A stretch of 64,000 bases of DNA from Miltoncostaea sp050249835 (GCA_050249835.1 JBFWPT010000003.1:112339-176338); one strand, 5' to 3'. Positions 48,576-59,394 are shown, numbered from the stretch's first letter. The notes: generated from the sequence alone by a model not told the origin. Program-made: numbers and translations.

Positions 48576-49160
48576 ATGAGCCCACTGATCCCGATGGTCG
48601 TCGAGCAGACCTCGCGCGGCGAGCGGTCCTTCGACATCTACTCGCGCCTGCTCAACGAGCGCATCGTGTTCCTGGGCACCCCGGTCGACGACCAGATCGC
48701 CAACCTCATCGTGGCGCAGCTCCTGCACCTCGAGAGCGAGGACCCCGACAAGGACATCTCGCTCTACATCAACTCGCCCGGCGGGTCGGTGTACGCGGGC
48801 CTCGCGATCTACGACACGATGCAGTTCATCAAGCCGGACGTGTCCACGATCTGCGTCGGCATCGCGATGAGCATGGGCGCCCTGCTGCTGGCCGGCGGCG
48901 CCCCCGGCAAGCGGATGGCCCTGCCGAACGCCAAGATCCTGATCCACCAGGTCTCCAGCGGCTTCAGCGGCCAGGCGACGGACATCGAGATCCACGCCCG
49001 CGAGATCATCGACCTGCGCAAGCGGCTCGACGAGATCATCGCCAAGCACACCGGCCAGGACCTCGAGAAGGTCGCGAAGGACACGGAGCGCGACTTCTTC
49101 ATGAGCAGCCCGGAGGCGAAGGAGTACGGCATCGTCGACCGGGTCATCGAGTCCCACTAG
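48576..49160 (+). CDS. clpP: ATP-dependent Clp protease proteolytic subunit
   Basis: The 194-residue protein is a standard ClpP with S99 (AMSMGA), H124 (LIHQVSSG) and D173. It lies between tig and clpX, so it is the housekeeping subunit that forms the ClpXP protease. It is about three-quarters identical by eye to the extra copy at 37437. The ATG is 28 bp after the tig stop. Confidence 0.95.
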   Translation: MSPLIPMVVEQTSRGERSFDIYSRLLNERIVFLGTPVDDQIANLIVAQLLHLESEDPDKDISLYINSPGGSVYAGLAIYDTMQFIKPDVSTICVGIAMSMGALLLAGGAPGKRMALPNAKILIHQVSSGFSGQATDIEIHAREIIDLRKRLDEIIAKHTGQDLEKVAKDTERDFFMSSPEAKEYGIVDRVIESH

Positions 49161-49176
49161 CCCGGGTCCCGGTCCG

Positions 49177-50448
<1,272 letters not shown>

Positions 50449-50470
50449 CCACCCTGCGCCCGCGGCGCCC

Positions 50471-53008
50471 GTGAGCCAGTCGCCGAACCGGTTCGACCCT
50501 GCCCGGGTCGAGGCGCGGTGGGACGCCGCCTGGCAGGAGGCCGGGATCGGCCACGCCGACCCCGGGTCGGACCTGCCGCCCTACACGATCGCGATCCCGC
50601 CGCCGAACGTGACGGGCGCCCTGCACATGGGGCACGCGCTCAACAACACCATCCAGGACCTGCTCATCCGCACCCGCCGGATGGCCGGGTTCGAGACGCT
50701 CTGGATCTGCGGCACCGACCACGCCGGCATCGCCACCCAGGCCGTCGTCGAGAAGGCCCTCGCCGCCCAGGGCATCTCCCGCAAGGAGATCGGCCGGGAG
50801 GAGTTCACCCGGCGGGTCTGGGAATGGCGCGAGGAGTACGGCGGCACCATCATCGGCCAGCTCCGGCGCCTCGGCTGCACGCTCGACTACGGGCGCGAGC
50901 GGTTCACGATGGACGACGGCTACGCCCGCGCGGTGCAGCACGTCTTCGTGGACCTGTTCGAGAAGGGCTACATCTACCGCGACCGCTACATGGTCAACTG
51001 GGACCCGGGCCTCGGCTCGGCCATCTCCGACCTGGAGGTCGAGGACCGCGAGGTCGAGGACACCCTCACCTCGATCGCCTACCCGCTCACCGACGGCTCC
51101 GGCGAGATCGTGGTCGCCACCGTCCGCCCGGAGACGATGCTCGGCGACACCGCCGTCGCCGTGAACCCGGACGACGACCGCTACCGCGACCTGGTCGGCC
51201 GCACGGTCACGCTGCCGCTCCTCGGGCGCGTCATCCCGGTCATCGCCGACCACCACGTCCAGCCGGAGTTCGGCACCGGCGCCCTCAAGGTGACGCCCGC
51301 CCACTCCGGCGAGGACTTCGAGATCGCCCGCCGGCACGGGCTCGAGGCGATCAACGTCATCGGCGAGGACGGCCGCATGACCGCCGAGGCGGGGGAGCGG
51401 TACGCCGGGCTCACGCCGGCGGAGTGCTCCGTCCGGGTGGTCGAGGACCTGCGCGCGCAGGACCTCATCCGCGCAGAGCGCCCGTACACCCACGTCGTCC
51501 CGTTCTCGCACCGCTCCGGCGCCCGCGTCGAGCCGCTCGTGTCGCTCCAGTGGTTCTGCGACATGACGAAGCTGAGCGCGCCCGCCATCTCCGCGGTGGA
51601 GGAGGGGCGCGTCACCTTCACGCCGTCCAAGTGGGGCGAGGTCTACCTCAACTGGATGCGCGAGATCCGCCCGTGGTGCGTGTCGCGCCAGCTCTGGTGG
51701 GGCCACCAGATCCCGGTCTGGTACCGGGGCGAGGAGGTCCACGCCGGCCTGGAGCCGCCGGAGGGCGAGGGCTGGGAGCGCGACCCGGACGTCCTCGACA
51801 CCTGGTTCTCGTCGGCGCTGTGGCCGTTCGCGACCCTCGGCTGGCCGGACCGCACCCCGGAGCTGGAGCGCTTCTACCCGACCCAGGTGCTCTCGACGGC
51901 TCGCGACATCATCTTCCTGTGGGTCGCCCGCATGGTGATGATGGGCGTCGAGTACATGGGCACCGAGCCGTTCTCGGACGTCTACATCCACTCGGTGGTG
52001 CAGGCGCCGGACGGGCGGCGCATGAGCAAGTCGCTCGGCACGGGCATCGACCCGCTGGAGCAGATCGAGCGGCACGGCGCCGACGCCCTCCGCTTCGGGC
52101 TGCTCATGATGTCCAGCACCCAGGACGTGCGGTTCAGCGCCGACCGCATCGACCAGGGTCGCCAGCTCGTCACCAAGCTCTGGAACGCCGCGCGCCTCGT
52201 GGTGGACCGGGGCGGGTCGGTGGTGTCCGAGGCGCCCCCGGCGGCCACGCTCGCCGACCGCTGGATCGCGTCCCGCATCGACGACGCCGTCTCCCGGGCG
52301 CGCGAGCTGACCGACTCCTTCGCGCTCTCCCAGCTCGCGGACCTCGTCTACCACCTGGTCTTCGACGACTTCTGCGACTGGTACCTGGAGCTGCTGAAGG
52401 CCGGTGAGGCCACCCCGGAGATGGCGGGCCACGCCCTGGAGCAGATCCTCGCCCTGACGCACCCTCTCATGCCGTTCGTGACCGAGGAGGCCTGGTCGCG
52501 GATGCCCGGCGCGGAGGGCCTCATGGCCGTCCACCCTCCGCCGGTCGCCCCCGGCCCGCGCGACGAGGCCGCCGAGGAGGAGATCGCCGCGGTGCGCGAG
52601 ACCGTCACGGCGCTCCGCGCCTACCGCTCCACCCGGGGCCTGCCGCCGCGGACCCCCCTCGTGATGAGCCCCGCGCCGCACCCGGCGGTCGCCGCCCTCG
52701 ACGCCGTCGAGGCCGCCGCGGACGACGTCGTGCCGACGCTGGTCGCGACGCTGCTGGGCGACGGCCGCTCGATCGCGGTGGGGACGGCGGCCGAGGCGGT
52801 CGACCCCGAGGTCGAGCGCGAGCGCGTCGCCGCGGAGCTCGCCCAGGCCGAGTCGGAGCTCGAGCGCGCGACGCGCAAGCTGGGCGACGCCCGGTTCGTG
52901 GAGCGGGCCCCCGCCCACCTCGTCCAGGCCGAGCGGGACAAGGCCGAGCGGTACGCCGCCGAGCGGGACGCGCTGTCGGCGCGGCTCGCCCGGATCGCCG
53001 GGCCGTGA
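50471..53008 (+). CDS. valS: valyl-tRNA synthetase
   Basis: The 845-residue class I synthetase has PPPNVTGALHMGHA (HIGH motif), an editing CP1 domain, GRRMSKSLGTG (KMSKS motif) and a C-terminal coiled-coil. It charges tRNA-Val and edits Thr. The start is GTG at 50471, 22 bp after clpX. The stop overlaps folC by 4 bp (GTGA). Confidence 0.97.
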   Translation: MSQSPNRFDPARVEARWDAAWQEAGIGHADPGSDLPPYTIAIPPPNVTGALHMGHALNNTIQDLLIRTRRMAGFETLWICGTDHAGIATQAVVEKALAAQGISRKEIGREEFTRRVWEWREEYGGTIIGQLRRLGCTLDYGRERFTMDDGYARAVQHVFVDLFEKGYIYRDRYMVNWDPGLGSAISDLEVEDREVEDTLTSIAYPLTDGSGEIVVATVRPETMLGDTAVAVNPDDDRYRDLVGRTVTLPLLGRVIPVIADHHVQPEFGTGALKVTPAHSGEDFEIARRHGLEAINVIGEDGRMTAEAGERYAGLTPAECSVRVVEDLRAQDLIRAERPYTHVVPFSHRSGARVEPLVSLQWFCDMTKLSAPAISAVEEGRVTFTPSKWGEVYLNWMREIRPWCVSRQLWWGHQIPVWYRGEEVHAGLEPPEGEGWERDPDVLDTWFSSALWPFATLGWPDRTPELERFYPTQVLSTARDIIFLWVARMVMMGVEYMGTEPFSDVYIHSVVQAPDGRRMSKSLGTGIDPLEQIERHGADALRFGLLMMSSTQDVRFSADRIDQGRQLVTKLWNAARLVVDRGGSVVSEAPPAATLADRWIASRIDDAVSRARELTDSFALSQLADLVYHLVFDDFCDWYLELLKAGEATPEMAGHALEQILALTHPLMPFVTEEAWSRMPGAEGLMAVHPPPVAPGPRDEAAEEEIAAVRETVTALRAYRSTRGLPPRTPLVMSPAPHPAVAALDAVEAAADDVVPTLVATLLGDGRSIAVGTAAEAVDPEVERERVAAELAQAESELERATRKLGDARFVERAPAHLVQAERDKAERYAAERDALSARLARIAGP

Positions 53009-54348
53009 CCCCGGGGGAGGCCCGCGACTGGATCGCGGGGCTGGAGATCCTCGGCATGCGCTTCGGGCTGGAGCGCATCGAGGCCCTCCTGGCGGCGCTC
53101 GGCGACCCCCAGCGCCACGCCCCGGCGCTCCACATCGTCGGGACGAACGGCAAGTCCTCCACCACACGCCTCGCCGCGGCGGCGCTCGGCACGCTCGGCG
53201 GGCCGGTGGGCGCCTACCTGTCGCCGCACGTCGTGGGCTGGGAGGAGCGGGTCCAGGTGGACGGCGCCCCCATCGGGGACGGCGAGCTGGCCTCCGCCGC
53301 CACGGTCGTCCGCGACGCCGCCGACGGGCTGCACCTGCCCGACGGCGACCGGGTGACCCAGTTCGAGGCCCTCACCGCGATCGCGTTCACCGTGTTCCGG
53401 GAGCGGGGCGTCGCGGCGATGGCCATCGAGGCCGGGCTCGGCGGCCGCTGGGACGCGACGAACGTGCTGCAGCCGGACGCGGCCGTGATCCTCACCAACA
53501 TCTCCCTGGAGCACACGGTGTTCCTGGGCGAGACGGAGGCCGCCATCGCGGCCGAGAAGCTGTCGGTGTGCCCCGAGGGGTCGGACCGGCTGGTCGTCGG
53601 GCGCCTGAGCCCGGCCGCCGACGAGGCCGTCGCCGGCGAGTGCGCCGCCCGCGGCCTGCGCCCGCTGCGGTACGGCGACGGGCTGTCGGCCCGCGCGACG
53701 CCGGAGGGCGTGGAGGTCACGACCCCCCGCGCGACCTACGCCGGGCTGCCGCTCGCGATGCGCGGGTCCTTCCAGCGGGACAACCTCGCCGTGGCCGTCG
53801 CGGGCGCGGAGATGGTGGCCGGGGGCCCGCTCGACGCGGAGGCCCTGCGCGCGGCGATCGCGGGCGTGGAGGTGCCGGGCCGCATGGAGGTCTTCCCGGG
53901 CCCGCCGGACGTGGTGCTCGACGGGGCGCACAACCCGGCCGGCATGGAGGCCCTCGCGGCCGCGCTGCCGGAGATCGTCGGCGACCGCGGGCCGGTGACC
54001 GCGGTCATGTCCGTGCTGGGCGACAAGCGCGCGTACGACATGGTGGCGTCGCTCGCCGGCGTGGCCGACCTGGTCTTCACCACGCGCTCGACCCACGCGC
54101 GGGCCATCGACGCGGTCGAACTGGCCGGGCTGGCGGGCGACGCCGGGGTGCCCGCGTGGGCCGTGCCCGACCCGGCCGAGGCCCTCGCGGAGGCCCGCGA
54201 GGCGGCGTCCCCGGGCGGCGTCGTGGTCGTGACCGGGTCCCTCTACCTGCTCGGCGACCTGCGCCCGCGGATGGCCGGGGAGGCCCAGGGACCCCCTGCT
54301 ACACTCGCGCCCGCCCGGAAGGGCACCGACCCCACCGAGGCGAAATAG
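53005..54348 (+). CDS. folC: folylpolyglutamate/dihydrofolate synthase
   Basis: The 447-residue Mur-ligase-like enzyme has the ATP loop HIVGTNGKSSTTRL, the linker SPHVVGWEER, a Mg-binding EAGLGGRWDATN and LDGAHNPAGMEAL. It adds glutamate to folate and may make dihydrofolate. It is co-translated with valS. Its 3' end holds a promoter for the next gene. Confidence 0.93.
   Translation: MTPGEARDWIAGLEILGMRFGLERIEALLAALGDPQRHAPALHIVGTNGKSSTTRLAAAALGTLGGPVGAYLSPHVVGWEERVQVDGAPIGDGELASAATVVRDAADGLHLPDGDRVTQFEALTAIAFTVFRERGVAAMAIEAGLGGRWDATNVLQPDAAVILTNISLEHTVFLGETEAAIAAEKLSVCPEGSDRLVVGRLSPAADEAVAGECAARGLRPLRYGDGLSARATPEGVEVTTPRATYAGLPLAMRGSFQRDNLAVAVAGAEMVAGGPLDAEALRAAIAGVEVPGRMEVFPGPPDVVLDGAHNPAGMEALAAALPEIVGDRGPVTAVMSVLGDKRAYDMVASLAGVADLVFTTRSTHARAIDAVELAGLAGDAGVPAWAVPDPAEALAEAREAASPGGVVVVTGSLYLLGDLRPRMAGEAQGPPATLAPARKGTDPTEAK
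54297..54305 (+). promoter_or_regulatory. extended -10 promoter inside folC 3' end
   Basis: TGCTACACT has the TGn-TANNNT form of an extended -10, 49 bp before the ATG at 54354. Confidence 0.4.
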
Positions 54349-54353
54349 ACCGC

Positions 54354-55067
54354 ATGGCCAACGCGTTCAGCTTCGTGCTGCCCGTCCTCCCGTTGCAGTC
54401 GGGCGACGACGGCAGCGATCCCTTCGAGTCGATCTCGAACTTCTTCGACTCGGCGTTGTGGTCCGCGATCAGCGTGCTGCTGCAGATCTTCGTGGTGCTG
54501 CTGTGGTTCGCGCTCATCTGGTGGACCTACCAGGACGCGCGCCGCCGCATCGAGGCGCCGCCCCTCGTCGCCGCCTGCGTCGCGCTGTCGGTGCTGATCC
54601 CGTTCCTCGGGACGGTCATCTACCTCATCGTGCGCCCGCCGGAGTACCTGGACGAGGCGCGCGAGCGGGAGCTGGAGCTGCTGGCGCTGGAGCAGCGCCT
54701 CGGCGAGCTCGGCGACGCCGAGGGCCAGCAGATCGTGGGGCGGCTGCTCGCCCGGGAGGGCATGGCCTCGGGTGGGGACTCCATCAGCACCTCGCGGGCG
54801 CTGCGCCAGGCCGGCGTGGCGTCGCACGACGACGTGCGCGACCTCGACCAGCGCCTGACCGAGCTGGAGTTCCGCATGCGCATCTTCGACCGGGCGCCCG
54901 CGCCGGGGGTGGAGGCGGCGGACACCGGGACGCCCGCCGCGGAGCGGAGCGCCGCGCGGCGCCGTTCGCGGGAGCTGCCCGAGAGCACCGAGAAGAGCGG
55001 TAGTGGCGACACCGGGCGAACCGGGCGCTGGAGACGACCACGAGGTGACCAGGAATCGTATGAGTGA
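54354..55067 (+). CDS. PLDc_N-type membrane protein
   Basis: The 237-residue protein has two transmembrane helices (about 35-60 and 72-96), the second ending in YLIVRPPEYLDE, a feature of phospholipase D N-terminal (PLDc_N) anchors. A cytoplasmic coiled-coil-like domain with LRQAGVASHDDVRDLDQRL and a disordered Arg-rich tail follow. There is no PLD catalytic domain. It overlaps ndk by 8 bp. Confidence 0.65.
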   Translation: MANAFSFVLPVLPLQSGDDGSDPFESISNFFDSALWSAISVLLQIFVVLLWFALIWWTYQDARRRIEAPPLVAACVALSVLIPFLGTVIYLIVRPPEYLDEARERELELLALEQRLGELGDAEGQQIVGRLLAREGMASGGDSISTSRALRQAGVASHDDVRDLDQRLTELEFRMRIFDRAPAPGVEAADTGTPAAERSAARRRSRELPESTEKSGSGDTGRTGRWRRPRGDQESYE

Positions 55068-55473
55068 GCGATCGTTCGTGATGGTGAAGCCCGACGGCGT
55101 GGCCCGCGGGCTGACCGGTGAGATCATCTCCCGCATCGAGCGGCGGGGGTTCTCGATCGTCGCGATCCGCAAGGGCGTGATGGCCCGCGCGGCGGCCGAG
55201 GAGCACTACGGGGAGCACCGCGAGCGGCCGTTCTTCGGCGAGCTCGTCGAGTTCATCACCTCGGGCCCGGTGGTGATGCTGGCGGTGGAGGGCGGCGACG
55301 GCGCCGTGGCGGCCCTGCGCACGATGATGGGCACCACCAACCCCCTCGACTCCGCCCCGGGCACGATCCGCGGCGACTACGCGCTCGAGGTGGGGGAGAA
55401 CATCATCCACGGCTCCGACAGCCCGGAGTCGGGCGTCCGCGAGCTGGCGCTGCACTTCCCGGACCTGGCCTGA
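55060..55473 (+). CDS. ndk: nucleoside diphosphate kinase
   Basis: The 137-residue protein has VMVKPDGVARGLTGEI at the N-terminus and the catalytic phospho-His H117 in ENIIHGSDSPESG. It moves phosphate between NDPs and NTPs. It starts with ATG at 55060, overlapping the previous stop by 8 bp. It ends 35 bp before the assembly gap. Confidence 0.97.
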   Translation: MSERSFVMVKPDGVARGLTGEIISRIERRGFSIVAIRKGVMARAAAEEHYGEHRERPFFGELVEFITSGPVVMLAVEGGDGAVAALRTMMGTTNPLDSAPGTIRGDYALEVGENIIHGSDSPESGVRELALHFPDLA

Positions 55474-55508
55474 ATCCGTCGTATCTCGCGGCGCGGATGC
55501 ACGAAATC

Positions 55509-55608
55509 NNNNNNNNNNNNNNNNNNNNNNNNNNNNNNNNNNNNNNNNNNNNNNNNNNNNNNNNNNNNNNNNNNNNNNNNNNNNNNNNNNNNNNNNNNNN
55601 NNNNNNNN
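55509..55608. other. assembly gap (100 N)
   Basis: Exactly 100 Ns separate ndk from maf, a conventional placeholder for a gap of unknown size. The flanks (55474-55508 and 55609-55683) hold no clear gene. A short gene may be missing. Confidence 0.98.
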
Positions 55609-55683
55609 AATCCCGTCTGACGCGGCGCTTTCGCGCCCCGCATCCACGATCTCCGACGGCTTCAGGCCGCTGACTCCGACGCG

Positions 55684-56280
55684 GTGATCGTCCTGGCGTC
55701 GCGCTCGCCCCAGCGGCGGGCGCTCCTCGGGGCGCTCGGGGTGGAGTTCCGGGTCGTGGCCTCGCGCGCCGAGGAGGGCCCGGACCCGGTCGCGAACGCC
55801 CGCGCGAAGGCCGAGGAGGTCGTCGCGCGGGCCGGCGTCCCCGCCGGCGGGGCCGTGGTGGGGGCGGACACCGAGGTGATCCTCGACGGCCGCGCCCTCG
55901 GCAAGCCGCCGGACCGGGACGCCGCCGAGGCGATGCTCCGGTCGTTGTCGGGGCGGGCCCACGTGGTCCGCTCGGCCGTCTGCGTCTGCACCGCCGAGGC
56001 CCGCTACGAGCTGGCCGACGACGCCCGGGTGATCTTCCGGGCGCTCACGGAGCCCCTGCTCGCCTGGTACCTGGACGGCGGGGAGTGGCGCGACCGGGCC
56101 GGCGGGTACGCCATCCAGGGCTCCGGCGCCGCGCTCGTGCTGCGGGTGGAGGGGGACCCCTCGACGGTCGTGGGCCTGCCCGTGGCGACGTTGGCGGCGA
56201 CGCTGGAGGGGCTCGGCCTCACCCCCTGGGCCGCGGCCGCCCGCGATACTGCGACGACCGGAACGGGGGAGGGACGATGA
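55684..56280 (+). CDS. maf: Maf-family nucleotide pyrophosphatase
   Basis: The 198-residue protein has VLASRSPQRRALLGALG at the start, VVGADTEVILDG and GKPPDRDAAEAMLRSLSG in the middle and RAGGYAIQG near residue 140, typical of Maf/YhdE. It hydrolyses non-canonical or modified nucleoside triphosphates (dTTP/UTP type). The GTG start is inferred from family alignment. The stop overlaps the next gene by 4 bp (ATGA). Confidence 0.9.
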   Translation: MIVLASRSPQRRALLGALGVEFRVVASRAEEGPDPVANARAKAEEVVARAGVPAGGAVVGADTEVILDGRALGKPPDRDAAEAMLRSLSGRAHVVRSAVCVCTAEARYELADDARVIFRALTEPLLAWYLDGGEWRDRAGGYAIQGSGAALVLRVEGDPSTVVGLPVATLAATLEGLGLTPWAAAARDTATTGTGEGR

Positions 56281-56534
56281 GCGACGACAAGCTCTACGCG
56301 ATTATCCACGAGGCCGACGGCGACACCATCTGGCGGTGGCAGAGCGGCCGCAAGGCCCGCTTCGTGGAGTACGGCGGCTACCAGAAGGCGAAGTCGCTGG
56401 CGGAGGCGGCGGGCTCCATCCTCGCGCTCTGGGGCTCGCAGTACGGTCAGCGCGGCGTGCCCGGGGACGCGAGCGAGGCCGACATCCGCGCCGCCGTCGA
56501 GTACGCCATCGAGAGGCGCGACACCCACTCCTGA
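56277..56534 (+). CDS. small acidic protein, unknown function
   Basis: The 85-residue protein has KLYAIIHEADGDTIWRWQSG and a helical middle; no known domain is recognised. It is coupled to maf by a 4-bp overlap. No signal peptide or membrane segment is seen. Confidence 0.5.
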   Translation: MSDDKLYAIIHEADGDTIWRWQSGRKARFVEYGGYQKAKSLAEAAGSILALWGSQYGQRGVPGDASEADIRAAVEYAIERRDTHS

Positions 56535-56617
56535 CGCGATGCCTGGACGTTCCGGGGATTGCGCGACCCGGCTCCGTCCGGGATCGTTGTCCCGACGGCG
56601 TCAGGAGGGGGCCGGGA

Positions 56618-57253
56618 GTGGCGATCGCGTACGGGCAGCACATCGAGGGGACCACGGCGGCCGGGACGCCCCTGCGCGCCGCCGTGTTCGAGGAGCGGCA
56701 GGTGCGCGCCGCGGCCGGGCTGCTGCTGGTGCTGGGCGCGATCGCGTTCTTCTACGCCCTGCTCGACCAGGACTACGTGCTGCTGCGCATCGTCTCGGTG
56801 TTCATGCTGGTCGAGTTCGCCATCCGCGTGACCGCGGGGATCCACCGGTCGCCGGCGGGGCTCGTCGCCCGGCTGCTGACGCGCCGCTACCCGCCCGAGT
56901 GGGTCTCGGCGAAGCCGAAGCGCTTCGCGTGGTTCATCGGCGTCGGGATCGCGGGCGCCATGACCGTCATCACGAACGCCGGCATCACCGGCTACCTGCC
57001 GCGGACCCTCTGCATCATCTGCCTCGTCTTCCTCTGGCTCGAGTCCGTGCTCGGGTTCTGCGTCGGGTGCGAGATCCACGCGTTCCTGGTGCGCCGCGGC
57101 ATGGCGACGGCCGACCCCGCCTACGAGGTCTGCGCCGGCGGCGTCTGCGCGGTCCCGGGCGCGCCGTCCGTGGTGGCCGACCTGCCGGCCATCCCCGCGC
57201 CGGCGCTCGCCGAGGGCGCCGCGGCCGGAACGGGTCCCGCTAGCTCTCCGTGA
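56618..57253 (+). CDS. DUF4395 membrane protein
   Basis: The 211-residue protein has four transmembrane segments. It carries the DUF4395 signature LCIICLVFLWLESVLGFCVGC, where two CxxC pairs face the membrane, and a further Cys pair near CAGGVC. Such proteins often occur with thiosulfate or sulfur enzymes or with thioredoxin-like proteins and may handle thiols. AGGAGGGGG precedes the GTG at 56618. It is convergent with the DUF1059 gene (14-bp overlap). Confidence 0.75.
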   Translation: MAIAYGQHIEGTTAAGTPLRAAVFEERQVRAAAGLLLVLGAIAFFYALLDQDYVLLRIVSVFMLVEFAIRVTAGIHRSPAGLVARLLTRRYPPEWVSAKPKRFAWFIGVGIAGAMTVITNAGITGYLPRTLCIICLVFLWLESVLGFCVGCEIHAFLVRRGMATADPAYEVCAGGVCAVPGAPSVVADLPAIPAPALAEGAAAGTGPASSP

Positions 57254-57413
57254 TCGTCGCCCGGATCGCGTCGAGGACCTCGGGCGGCACCTCGTGCATG
57301 CCGTGCTCGTCGCGCGCGTGGGCGGCGATGTGGACGAGCAGCTCCTCCTCGGACTCGGCCTCGAACGAGGCCTCGCAGCCCGGCACCAGCACCCCGCAGA
57401 GAAACGCCTTCAT
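57240..57413 (-). CDS. DUF1059 small protein
   Basis: The 57-residue protein matches the DUF1059 family: FLCGVLVPGCEASFEAESEEE followed by VHIAAHARDEHGM. A Cys pair and two His could bind zinc. Function is unknown. It overlaps the DUF4395 gene end by 14 bp. Confidence 0.75.
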   Translation of the reverse strand: MKAFLCGVLVPGCEASFEAESEEELLVHIAAHARDEHGMHEVPPEVLDAIRATITES

Positions 57414-57494
57414 GCCACCCCCCGTCGTCGCGGCCCCTGCGAGGCTACCGGGAGGGTCGCGGGGGCGACAACCGTCAGACGGGGGGGCCGCCTG

Positions 57495-58415
57495 ATGTGC
57501 CGCATCCTCGGGTACCTGGGCGAGCCGGTCGACCTCGCGCACGTCCTCTTCGAGACGGACTCGTCGCTCGTGCGCCAGACCTACAGCCCCCGGATGATGG
57601 CCGGGTTCCTGAACCTCGCGGGGTTCGGGATGGTCGCCTGGGACGACCGCTCGGTGCACCGGGAGGAGCCCTTCCACTACCGCGTCACGACCCTCCCGAC
57701 CTTCGACCGCAACCTGCGGGCGCTGTCCGGGAAGCTCGCGCCCACCTGCCTCATCGCCCACGTCCGGGGCGTGAGCCACAACCCCCGCGAGGTCGTCGCC
57801 GAGACCAACGTCCACCCGTTCCGCTTCCCCGGCGCGCGGATGTCCCTCGCCCACAACGGGCACCTCCGCGAGTTCGGCCGCATGCGCTTCGCCCTGCTGG
57901 CGCACATCCGCCCCGAGCTGGCCCGGATGATCCAGGGCACCACGGACTCCGAGTGGATCTACGCGCTGGTCCTGTCGCAGCTCGACGACCCGTTCGGCAT
58001 GCCCGGCACGGCCGAGATGGCCGACGCGGTCCAGGAGGCCCTGCGGATCCTGCGGGCGGTGCGCGAGCAGGAGGGCATCGACACCTCCTCGCCCATCAAC
58101 CTCTGCCTGGCCACCGGCGATGCGATCGTGGCGACCCGCTTCTCGTTCGACTACGGCTGGTACCCCGAGGAGGACACGCTCCTCGAGACCGACCTCCCGT
58201 ACGTCTCCCTCTGGTACACGGCGGGGGGCGCGTACGAGGAGCACGACGGCCGCTCGGCGATGGTGGCCGGGGACGGGGTGCGCTCGCTGCTGATCGCCTC
58301 CGAGCCGCTCACGCTGGACATCTCCACCTGGCTGGAGGTGCCCGAGTACTCGATGCTCACCGCCGAGCGCACGCCGGACGGCCTGGCCTTCGAGACGCTG
58401 GACCTGGATGTCTGA
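57495..58415 (+). CDS. class II glutamine amidotransferase
   Basis: The 306-residue protein begins MCRILGYLG, so Cys2 is the N-terminal nucleophile after Met removal. IAHVRGVSHN and LAHNGHLREF hold other glutaminase residues. It is a lone GATase_4-type protein, like EgtC or YafJ. The reaction (glutamine amidohydrolase or peptide gamma-glutamyl cleavage) is unknown. It overlaps the next gene by 8 bp. Confidence 0.8.
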   Translation: MCRILGYLGEPVDLAHVLFETDSSLVRQTYSPRMMAGFLNLAGFGMVAWDDRSVHREEPFHYRVTTLPTFDRNLRALSGKLAPTCLIAHVRGVSHNPREVVAETNVHPFRFPGARMSLAHNGHLREFGRMRFALLAHIRPELARMIQGTTDSEWIYALVLSQLDDPFGMPGTAEMADAVQEALRILRAVREQEGIDTSSPINLCLATGDAIVATRFSFDYGWYPEEDTLLETDLPYVSLWYTAGGAYEEHDGRSAMVAGDGVRSLLIASEPLTLDISTWLEVPEYSMLTAERTPDGLAFETLDLDV

Positions 58416-59394
58416 GCGCGTGGCGGTGGGCGCGGCCGCGGCCGGCGACGAGATGGCGGCCCTGGCGGCCGTGCCCCTGCTCGACGGCCTGCCCGAGGCG
58501 GAGCTCCAGGAGCTCGCGCGCGTGGTGCGGCGCCGGGTCGTGCCCGCGGGCGAGGTGCTCTGGCGGATCGGCGACGAGCCCCGGGAGATGCTGATCGTGG
58601 CCGACGGCGCCGCGGCGATCTCCCTGCTGCTGCCGGGGGGCCGCGAGGTGCGGATCGCGCGCCGGGGGCCGGGGGAGATCCTGGGCGAGATCCCGCTGCT
58701 GGACGGCGGCGCCCACCCCACGACCGCCCGCGCGGAGGAGCCGTCGGTCCTGCTCGCCCTGGGCCGCGCCGACTTCACGGCCCTCATGCTCCGCAACCAC
58801 GCGACCGCCTTCACCCTGAAGCGCCGCATCGCGGAGGTGGCCTGCACCCGCGTGCGCCTCCAGCTCCAGGCGATCGCCGCCCCGCTCGGCGTCGGCCCGG
58901 CCGTCGTCGACCCCGGCGACCGCGCCGCCCTCGAGGAGAGCGGGCCCCCGGACCACCGCTACGTGCGCCGGCTCGCCACGTTCCGCGACTTCGACAGCCT
59001 CGCGCTCTGGGGCTTCCTCACGGCCGGCCGCTTCGCCACCTGCGAGGCGCACCGGACGCTGCTGGCCGAGGGGGAGCTGTCCGGCTCGTGCTACCTCACG
59101 ATGAACGGGGCGGTGGAGCGGGTGATCGTGCGCGGGGGGCGCCGCATCCGGGTGGGCCTGGCCGGCCCGGGCACGGCCTTCGGCTACGAGAGCCTCGTGG
59201 ACGGCGGCCCCTCGCCGGTCACGGCCACCACCCGCGAGCGGACGCTGCTGCTCGTGCTGCCCCAGGAGGCCTTCCAGCGCCTCTACGGGGGCGAGTCGGC
59301 GGGGTCGCGCGCCTTCATCGACGTCATCCTGCGCAACCTCACCACCGCCATGCGCCAGGCGCTGCGCCCCCAGGCGCGCCTCGCCTCCCGCTAG
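58408..59394 (+). CDS. protein with two cyclic-nucleotide-binding domains
   Basis: The 328-residue protein has two CNB-like domains (about 22-145 and 195-310). The first has GEILGEIPLLDGGAHPTTARA, the phosphate-binding-cassette position with Arg, and the second has GTAFGYESLVDGGPSPVTATT, in which the PBC Arg is missing. No DNA-binding helix-turn-helix or enzyme domain follows. It is translated with the amidotransferase (8-bp overlap), so it may regulate that enzyme. Its stop overlaps the convergent gene by 4 bp. Confidence 0.7.
   Translation: MSERVAVGAAAAGDEMAALAAVPLLDGLPEAELQELARVVRRRVVPAGEVLWRIGDEPREMLIVADGAAAISLLLPGGREVRIARRGPGEILGEIPLLDGGAHPTTARAEEPSVLLALGRADFTALMLRNHATAFTLKRRIAEVACTRVRLQLQAIAAPLGVGPAVVDPGDRAALEESGPPDHRYVRRLATFRDFDSLALWGFLTAGRFATCEAHRTLLAEGELSGSCYLTMNGAVERVIVRGGRRIRVGLAGPGTAFGYESLVDGGPSPVTATTRERTLLLVLPQEAFQRLYGGESAGSRAFIDVILRNLTTAMRQALRPQARLASR

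Noticed and set aside
55377..55643. Minus-strand frame that runs through the N gap
   Set aside because: It depends on unknown bases and is antisense to ndk, so it cannot be supported.
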